Shown in pieces: positions 56,651 through 64,000 of a stretch of DNA of 64,000 bases. Below the pieces are notes generated by a model. It was not told the DNA's origin. It did not search any database and worked only from the letters and a program-made list of their open reading frames with translations. The DNA is from Papaver somniferum (taxonomy: Eukaryota > Streptophyta > Magnoliopsida > Ranunculales > Papaveraceae), in contig NC_039359.1 of the NCBI RefSeq assembly GCF_003573695.1, forward strand, positions 187,076,813 to 187,140,812, read 5' to 3'. A program made the position numbers and the translations under genes. Positions within the stretch are counted from its first letter, which is position 1. Every line of letters starts with the position of its first letter.

Positions 56651-57637
56651 AATTCATTTTAATTTCAAATTTATTGATTAACATAACTACCTTAGGACAT
56701 CTCCTGCTTAATTATTGTGAAGAAACATTTCATGTTGTTCATTCCTATCTGTTGATACTTGGCTCGTCTTTTATGAACTCTCAAAATTTTCGGCGATAAT
56801 GGGTCCTTGCATTTTCCCATTGTACTGGAAGTTCTATATTGCCCACTGACCTTGCTTCAATTGTCTGTTAGGTTTCTCTTGAAAGGAATAGAAAAATGAG
56901 AGGAAATGCTCCTGAAAGACTGCTATTGGGGTATGATGATATCACCATGTTCCTTTGGGAAACTGTTGTCCCGCCTTACCAGTCACCAGCAAACATTTCT
57001 TGGCCTTCTTATTGAGAGAAAATTCATAAATGCTAATGGAAGTTGGTCTTTTTTTACAGCTTCATTGTCTTTTTAGCCTTCTCCCACTGTGTTCGTGATG
57101 CAATCTGCTGGTTCAAGGTATTCACATTTCTATTATTCAATCTCAAACGCTGGACATGACTTACGGGATGACATAACCTGAATCTTGTTCTATTTATGTA
57201 TTTTTTCATATGGACAATGAAATTATATTCAAGTATTTTTCGTCATTTTAAACCCTGCCAATTTTGTTGCGCTACAATATTTTGCAGGTTCATTGCTTGT
57301 TCCGCTAGGTATGGCCTTATACACTATACTCAATCATCAACGGGTAATTAAGAGTAGTTAATCAAAATTTTGAGTGGTCAATTCATTTTATGTGGTCTAT
57401 TTATTTATCAACGTTTGTGGTATTGTATATGACTTATTTCATTCCAATTAAGATAATTTTGAAACTTCTGGGTTTGAAAGATAATATACTATAACTCATC
57501 TCCTTGTTGGTCTAGGTACAAGAGAACTTGGAATAAGGTTTACTTGGTGGTTTGTATTATTCTTTGTTGTGTTATTATATTCCATGTTGCTTATTGTTTA
57601 AGGTAAACATGGAAATATAGGATCATTTTAGGTATAA

Positions 57638-57750
57638 AATATGTACATAGTTGTACACATCTTGATTCTTAATGTGTACATAATTTTACACAAGTTGAAT
57701 TTCAATGTGTACATAGTTGTACATCTGTTAATCGTTATGTACATTGCTGT
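57638..57750. repeat. Second cluster of the TGTACATAGTTGTACA unit
   Basis: Three to four units with the same palindromic core as at 56.4 kb. A 57641-57901 open frame crosses it, but the repeat origin makes its first half meaningless. Confidence 0.75.
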
Positions 57751-58497
57751 AATATGGATACTGTCATCAACCCACTCTTTTATTTCATTTTACAGTAATA
57801 TAGTTGAAGTAGCGTATCAAGAGGTTGTTGGTTTGAAGAGGATGATGAGCTCGTTCGTTAGGAAGAGGAGAGTTAGCAAGCTGAGAGTGAGAAAAAAGTA
57901 AATGGTTGAGCTGCTGACAAGGAAAAACGCGCTTAGGAAAAACAGATGTAAGTGTCTTTAGCTTTGTAATTTTACTGACTAATATATGTTGATCAGATTA
58001 AAAGGGAGGGTTTCCCATCAACCTCAGGATGGCCTATTGTATGTTGGATTGACATGTAACATTTCGGATTCAGTACATGAAATTTCAGACATACCATGTA
58101 TCATTTTATCTTTAGATTCATCCGAATACTATATACTATTTTATATAACAAACAGGAGCGATTAATTCGAAGTTGAGATGTAACTAGAAAATCAAACGAG
58201 TAGATCTTAATTGTTCTAGTTTATATGCATTATTACTCCTTCAGGCCTCCGCAGGGAAACCATATCAGTGGTAATGAACACATTAGCTGCAACAGATGAT
58301 TTTGTCGCCGTTGTAGAAAACAGTATTATTATTAGCGAAACCTGCATCAGTGCTACTATTAGTTAAACTTACATTAGTGATGCTGATGAACATTACCATG
58401 AAGAGAATAGAAGGAAAGTACTTCAATTCATAGAAGAAATTACAACTAATGTGGATGAAGTTCAAACTCAAGTTATCTTAGAAATTTTACCGCAAGT

Positions 58498-58556
58498 TGA
58501 TGTGTACATAGTTGTACACCTGCTGGTTGTTAATGTGTACATAGTTGTACACCTGT
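58498..58556. repeat. Third cluster of the GTGTACATAGTTGTACAC unit
   Basis: Two adjacent copies, GATGTGTACATAGTTGTACAC and AATGTGTACATAGTTGTACAC (each listed within 20 bases after its first base), directly upstream of the tRNA-like sequence. Confidence 0.75.
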
Positions 58557-58572
58557 TTACGCATCTAATTTA

Positions 58573-58657
58573 GGGACTCACAAGCTGAAAATGGTAGAGC
58601 GCCCAAGCCTATCATAAGGTTTGCGGAGGTTGATGGTTCAAATCCATATGAGTTTCC
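58573..58657 (+). pseudogene. tRNA-like relic
   Basis: GGGACTC (58573-58579) can pair with GAGTTTC (58650-58656) as an acceptor stem with two G-U pairs. TGGTAGAGCGC resembles box A and the D arm. CAAGCC...GGTTTG can form the anticodon stem around an 8-base loop TATCATAA. ATGG-TTCAAAT-CCAT is a good T arm with box B. The oversized anticodon loop, a D-stem mismatch and one extra base point to a decayed tRNA gene or a tRNA-derived SINE head. The anticodon (CAT?) is uncertain. Confidence 0.4.
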
Positions 58658-60103
58658 ATGATATGTTTATAAAATATGGGGTGTGTGTATATACTAGTGC
58701 ATCTGAGTTTCCATATTGATGCACCAGTGTATTTTCCGTAAAAAAGTAAATTTGTGCATCATTATGAATAAATTGTTTCATACATGTTTTGCAGGGGTGT
58801 CATATTGGTGGACCAGTGTAATTCCAATGATAAAATATGTCTGGATATGAATGACCAATTTCATACATGTTTTGTAAATATGTACAACGTGGTGCACATG
58901 TGAAAAAATGACTGCAAAATTCGTGCATGTATATTTTTCTTGTACACGTCGAACAATGAAGCCAAAATTATATTTTTTAAAAACTGAAAATTATATATTT
59001 ATATGGGTACTCTATTTGTAGCTATCGGAAAGAGCTTTCCGAATATATAAAGTTTGTGAGTTTTGAACGAGCGGTTTAAAAAATAAATCATTTTTAAATT
59101 ATTTTTATATTATTTAAAATTGCTTGACATCATTATGAATCACGGTGGACTTAACTGCAAATATTTGAACTAAATTGTAAATAATATGGATTATTTGTGT
59201 ATTTTTTCATATTTTCGACTAATTTATACCTAGTTGACTCGGGATATACTAAATCGTACTTTTGAACTAAAGCGTATTTTCCCTATCTAGTAGTTTGATT
59301 TTCCATACATGGGACCCACAACAAGGTTATGTACGATAAAAATAACAGGTGTTTGGGTCCCACGACCTTAGGTGAACGTTAGATTTGGAAACTGTTCCAG
59401 TAGCCAGGGGAAGTACACTTGGTTTACACCAAAAACTTAACTGTACTTATTGACGGATCGGTATGTGTACAATACACCCGTGCGAAATCTAACTGTTAAC
59501 GTGTTAGGGTTATAGATAGAGGAAGCCAGGGAGGTAAACTCTTTCTCTTCCTCCGATAACCACCAGCACCACGGTTTGCTCTGTCCAATGTCACCGGTTG
59601 TTCTACCACCACCACCACTGCTACTACAATCAGCAGCACCTCCGCCGCTCCTACCACCATGGTTCTGAATCGCTTACTGGGAATTGGTTTCGTTTTCTGA
59701 ATCTGCGGTTATCATGCATTGGGACGGGGCATTGCAATCTTTTTCATCGTCGCTTCCAGACCTCTGCAATTTCTAATTGACTCAAGTTGGTTTTTGATAA
59801 AAAAAATTACAGATAGCTAATGCAGGTAGTTAGATTGAAAAAACAAATAAAGGAAACAGGTAGTTAATCTCTCACATTTTTGTTATTCTCTCACATTTTC
59901 TGTGACTGATTTTCAAACAACAGTTGCAAGAAGATTTGATTGGGTTTTAGCCGAGAGATGGAAAGAGAGGATAATGGTGCTGTCAATGATAATCTGGACT
60001 GACTGTGAAGATTTGTGAATGTCGAATGGCTTCTCAATATTGGTGTGTGGTTAGTTTTTATTGTGCAGGAATTTGGAGAGGGATAGAAGGTGACTCTTGA
60101 TGC
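58658..60103. other. Intergenic; no gene recognised
   Basis: Contains a near-palindrome at 59025-59042 (TCGGAAAG-AG-CTTTCCGA) and a CCACCA-rich tract at about 59,560-59,660 that creates His/Ser-rich chance frames. The same kind of sequence appears to continue at 60,967, after the hAT element. Confidence 0.4.
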
Positions 60104-60966
60104 CAAGGGCGGAGCTATGTTAGATGTAGGTGGGTCTCCGGACCCACCTAAATTTTCCACACTAAACTATTAGTAGGCATCGTTTTGTTAGAAGTCAAAG
60201 AGGAAGTTTTCTATCCGTGGATATAAGTAGACGGAAAGGTTAAAAAAGATAAAGCTTTTAGGGTTTTTCAAATAATTTGGGAATGGATGGCAACCAAAGT
60301 AAAAGGGATGCAGGAGATACGTAATTTTTACTCTTCTTCCACTGGTGTTTAAGAAGACATCAGATTATCTGATGATGTAATATGTATAGTCTTCATATAT
60401 TTAGTAGTTTAGCCAAGAAAATGGTTGAGACGGGAAAGGATGTTGTTTATAGTTTGGTGTACAAGCTTATAAAGCTATCATTAATCTTGCCGGTTGCTAT
60501 TGCTACAGTTGAAAGAGCATTTTCTGCTATGAATATAGTAAAGTCTCGCCTACGAAATCGGATGGGAGATAAATGGTTAAATGATTGCTTAATCATTTAT
60601 ATTGAAAAAGCTATTTTCAACACCATCAGTGATGAGGTAATTATGGAACGTTTCCAGAAAATGAAAAATCGGAAAGGACAATTGTGAATTTCTTGTTTCT
60701 TTGTAGTTCTGCTGAGCTATTTTTCTATTATTGGAAATTATTAGTATTTCATTTTACCTTTATATAAATCTTCTTTTTATTTCTGTTGTTATGAACGATT
60801 AATTTTTTTTAGGTAAATATTCATTTATTCTTTACATTAATTTTTGTTTTACTGTGTATATGATGTGAACCGGTATGTCTTATTTGCCAATAAAAATAGA
60901 TTAATTAAGGTGATATTCTTTTTTTTTATATTGCCCCACCAACCAGAATTCCTGGCTCCGCCACTG
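60104..60966 (+). mobile_element. Internally deleted hAT transposon
   Basis: The left end CAAGGGCGGAGCTA and the right end (reverse complement CAGTGGCGGAGCCAGGAATT) share the GGCGGAGC core of a common plant hAT terminal repeat. They enclose 863 bp with the C-terminal end of a hAT transposase. Flanking octamers CTTGATGC and CATTGTGC match at only 5 of 8 positions, so the target duplication is eroded or the left end is off by a few bases. Confidence 0.7.
60382..60687 (+). pseudogene. hAT transposase C-terminal dimerisation domain
   Basis: A 101-residue frame contains LYKLIKLSLILPVA-type text, here YKLIKLSLILPVAIATVERA, then FSAMNIVKSRLRNRMGDKWL and NDCLIIYIEKAIF, the conserved hAT dimerisation region. 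The BED finger and RNase H-like catalytic core are absent. It starts at an ATG but is only the tail of the original protein of several hundred residues. Confidence 0.85.
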
Positions 60967-62208
60967 CATTGTGCTCAGCAGCTGTTTGCTAATTTTCCTG
61001 AACTAGGAATTGATACTGCTGCCTAAGATTTGTGGACGTGTTTGAAGTATCATGATTCAATTTATAAATTCAAGAAGAACACGGAGCTTACGTGGTCTTT
61101 TACCACCAACTGTTGTGTTTCAAGGTATCCAGGTCATAAGAGAGGATGGGTTTAACTGGGATTTGGAGTTACAGCAAAATAAGAGAAGTTTTGGGTTCAA
61201 TATCTAAGAGGAGTTGAAGCTCAGTTAGGGTTTCTGCTAAATGGGTGAGTGGTGACTGTGTTGAGCTAAGTTTCAAAGGATGGGTATGCTTCAGAGTGGT
61301 GTTGAGTAGAAAGTTTGAGATTGAATTGCAGGGACTAGGAGATGGAATTGTTGAATGGAATAAGGTGATGATGGAGTTAGAGCTTGGCAGTGTCAATGGA
61401 GTTGGTGCTGTTTCTCAAGAGTCAAGAGATGTTGTTGGTTGAAGTGGTGGTGTGCTGAGTGCAGCTCGCGTCACTGGTGGAATTAGAAGCTACAGCTACA
61501 GACATGGTTGGCGTGTGAGTTGCAAGATTGTAATGGGTTTGTGAATGTGCGCATTGCAGATAATGGTGCAGTTGTAATGGGTTTGAATGGGATTTGTGAA
61601 TGTGTGCATCGCGGGGAGGTGGAACGCTGATGCTGTTGAAATGTTGAGTAGATGGTGATTGTACTGTCAATTTGAAAATGATTGTGCCGCTGATGGAGGA
61701 ATTGGTGCTACAGATGGTTGTATGGGTTTGCTGTTGTTCAAGATTGATGCAATGGTTTACAGCTGGGATAAGTGGTGATGCTTGAAGTGAACATTGCAGG
61801 TGGTTACAGAGAACAATGAGAAGACCTAAGATTGAATTGGAGTTGAGTAATTGCAGGGTTTGACTGCAGTTAAGATGACTTGAGTTGGAGATTAGCGTAG
61901 TGTTGTGGTGAATGTGTGCTTGGAAATGACTGGAGGTAATGGTGTTCAAGATTGGTAACAACTTAATGAGCAATGGGACTATTTTATAGACTTTATGCGT
62001 CTCCTCACAAATTTGGAAGAAAATTCCAAGTCAACCCGTGAAAGAGGTGAACGAATGAAACTGTTAAAAGATACTTCAGGGATGGGTAAAAAGAAACACT
62101 CTAAATTGATGAATGAAAGAAAATGCATGACACAGAGTAATGGTACGCCGCATGCAAATGATTCTGCAAATTATGATGAATATGCTTCTGACAGGGTACT
62201 CAGAATAA
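60967..62208. other. Low-complexity GT-rich region, no gene recognised
   Basis: 61,200-61,960 is rich in GTTG, TGGTG and TTGAATGG words, giving long Ser/Thr/His-rich frames on the minus strand that are compositional. A frame at 61,995-62,210 (NLEENSKSTRERGERMKLLK; NERKCMTQSNGTPHANDSA) could be a captured gene piece but is not recognisable. Confidence 0.35.
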
Positions 62209-62522
62209 ACGACGAGGTGAGGCGAGGCGAGGCGAAGCGAAGCCGAGCCACACCCAATCCCAAAATAAAAAATGTATTGCGACGGAACGAGGCGACGCCG
62301 AGCCTTACCAAATAAAAAATCCTAAGTGACGGGGCGGGGCAAAGCTCCGCGACACCAAATGAAAAATCCTAAGCATGTATCGGGTCGGGGCTTCGCCAAA
62401 AATCCAAAGCATGTATCGGGACGGGACGAGGCAAAGCGGTTTTCACACCAACTCAAAAGTCCCAGGACGAGGCAAAGTGGTTTTCAAGTCCGCCCGGTGC
62501 ATAGCACGGGCACAAAATCTAG
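62209..62522 (+). mobile_element. Helitron 3' terminus
   Basis: A GC-rich stretch of GAGGCGA/GGGACGA words (62209-62490) ends in a hairpin GCCCGGTGC-ATA-GCACGGGC (62492-62511, one bulged G). Eleven bases later comes CTAG, with TT outside, fitting the Helitron 3' rule (hairpin, then CTRR, insertion before T). Its 5' TC end was not found, so the element length is unknown. Confidence 0.65.
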
Positions 62523-62533
62523 TTTATTTTATA

Positions 62534-62792
62534 CTTCCTCTGTCTCTATCATAAAGGCGGAGTTTAGAAATTTTGTAGTCTCATTAGATAGGCAGAATTC
62601 CAATACCAAAGTCGTTTTTTTTTCTACACATACCCTTATAATGCATGAGTATCATAACAAGTTAATGTTTTTTGTTTTGGGATGAGATAAAGGGTCAAAT
62701 AAAAAAAGTGATGGATATTTATAAAATACATATTTTTTCTTACTACTATAAAAGAATTGGCAAATTCCGCCTATACATTGGGACAAAGGGAG
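62534..62792. mobile_element. Stowaway-type MITE (Tc1/mariner)
   Basis: CTTCCTCTGTCTCTATCATA and the inverted right end CTCCCTTTGTCCCAATGTAT are related terminal repeats of 27 bp ending AGGCGGA, with about six mismatches. TA flanks each end. The interior of about 200 bp is AT-rich and non-coding. Confidence 0.85.
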
Positions 62793-63130
62793 TAAATTAA
62801 TATTCCTCACGTCTCATCTTAGACGAAGGTTTAAGTTCTTTTACAAATCCCAAATAACTCAAAATTTTCATATTTTTTCCAAAACTTTCCTAAATTGTCT
62901 TGCTTTGAAATCAGACGCACTTAAAATACTCAACTTCCAAAATAATTATTTTAATGAATCCACTAGATTACAAATTCATACTGGATTCTGAAATTTAAAA
63001 CTTTGAGAATTAAATATTTTATGAGAGCATCTCCAATGTAAGGGGTCAAACTCTTAAAATTGCATGAGACATAAGATTTAAAACCTTTTCCACCAAAATT
63101 TGATCTCCAATGCAAAGGAGAAAGTCATAA
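62793..63130. other. AT-rich, possible further MITE remnants
   Basis: CTCACGTCTCATCTTAGACG near 62,806 and GAGCATCTCCAATG near 63,026 look like ends of small plant MITEs, but I could not pair them. GATCTCCAATGCAAAGGAG near 63,103 partly repeats the latter. Confidence 0.3.
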
Positions 63131-63169
63131 ATAATGATCTTAAGTACAAAACACAGTTTGGCTAGGTTA

Positions 63170-64000
63170 GCCTGTGTTAATGGTGGTCCAGATTTTCCTC
63201 AAAAAGATAAATCTATGGCTGTAGTTCTCCTGACCACACCCTCATCTCGCACATGTAAGTGGTGTCCAAGATTTCATCTCCCAATTGATAAATCTATGGC
63301 TGTAATTTCTCTCATAAAACTAACATTTTATGACCCATTAACGAAAATATAATATAATAAATGTAGTAAATGATTTATATATAATAAATACCTAACTAAT
63401 TAGTATTTCACACTAATTGATGATAGTAAATGATTTATTAATTTCTCATAATAATGTTTGTTCACTAATTGCTCATAATAAATACTCTATTAATTTTTTT
63501 CATTATAAAATTTCTCTTAATTAAACATGATAAGTAATGTTTGCCCGCCAACAGTGTGTAAAATCCCTTTTTTTTATAAATAAAATTTTCTCTTAATTAA
63601 ATTAATAAATTTGTATTTCTATTAATAAATAATTTTAATAAAAACAGAAGCAATATCAATAGATATAAGTTGCGATAGTAGGTTGTGGAAGCGGTGGCCG
63701 AGGTCGAATGAATCACTAATTTAATAATATCAATAGATATTAGTTACGGCATGGGTTAAGCTATATACACACATAAATAACCACTAATCTAAGGAACAAG
63801 TACAAGAGACCTGGATCTTCCGGCAACTCATATAATGGAACAATTTATGTTTTGTTTATGCAATCCCATTAAGGAAAATCAATACTAATACTTTGTTACT
63901 TCACTTTCTTATTATTATCATCAAGAATGTAAGGCACAATTTGAATAATTTTTCCCATGTGAGTGGTGGATCAGATTTGTCCCCACAAGAGATAAATCTA
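63170..64000. repeat. Short direct repeats containing GATAAATCTATGGCTGTA
   Basis: GTGGTCCAGATTTTCCTC...GATAAATCTATGGCTGTAG (63,182-63,225) recurs in altered form at about 63,260-63,307 (AGTGGTGTCCAAGATTTC...GATAAATCTATGGCTGTAA). It begins again at the window end (63,960-64,000, GAGTGGTGGATCAGATTTG...GATAAATCTA). The stretch between is AT-rich. Confidence 0.6.

Noticed and set aside
61422..61973. 183-residue Ser/Thr/His-rich minus-strand frame
   Set aside because: Low-complexity composition of GTTG/TGGTG repeats read backwards; nothing resembles a conserved protein.
62326..62685. 119-residue frame across the Helitron end and MITE
   Set aside because: It spans the boundary of two unrelated mobile elements and is GC-repeat derived.

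Overview
This window is plant nuclear DNA, most likely from a eudicot. The evidence is introns with GT/AG borders and TATA boxes, plant LTR retrotransposon lineages (Athila, Tat-like, Sirevirus-like), RNase H-bearing LINEs, a Stowaway-type MITE, a hAT remnant and a Helitron terminus. I cannot fix the species. Only one ordinary host gene is convincing: a two-exon Agenet/ENT (Tudor-like) gene at 19.1-20.9 kb. Nearly everything else is transposon-derived.

Layout. 1-1.73 kb: Athila-like LTR, primer-binding site (PBS) and broken gag on the + strand, cut at a junction with a Sirevirus-like copia element (1.73-9.15 kb, minus). The copia element keeps gag, PBS and LTRs but has no pol. 9.15-12.3 kb: an inverted LTR scrap and a second copia relic (gag scrap, perfect initiator-Met PBS, 2.07-kb LTR). 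12.3-13.07 and 16.86-17.97 kb: two related elements in opposite orientation, rich in ATCGGT/ACCGAT hairpins. Between them sits a 5'-truncated LINE (13.4-16.83 kb) with a 13-bp target duplication. 18.0-21.1 kb: the Agenet/ENT gene.

21.8-46.6 kb is a three-level nest. A LINE (21,827-24,041 plus 45,453-46,640) is split inside its reverse transcriptase by a Tat-like Ty3 element (24,042-45,452; 5-bp duplication AGAAG). That element is split inside its gag by an Athila element (31,708-43,545; duplication TACCG). The Tat-like element has gag and protease but no recognisable RT or integrase. On the opposite strand it carries a spliced, coiled-coil-encoding gene with its own TATA box. The Athila element keeps the full gag-PR-RT-RH-IN order but is frameshifted and has a changed RT active-site box.

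47,569-54,503 is the most interesting object: a 6,935-bp DNA transposon with perfect 41-bp terminal inverted repeats and an 8-9 bp target duplication. It carries two convergent genes: a five-exon plant-mobile-domain (PP7-long-form-like) gene with six apparent -1 frameshifts, and an apparently intact two-exon gene for a roughly 128-residue Myb/trihelix-like protein. Its large introns and intergenic space are built of tandem arrays of short TTCGG...CCGAA hairpins. I recognise no transposase in it.

54.5-64 kb is gene-poor. It holds GTGTAC...GTACAC palindrome arrays, a tRNA-like relic, a deleted hAT element with a surviving dimerisation domain, a Helitron 3' terminus, a Stowaway-type MITE and short duplicated segments.
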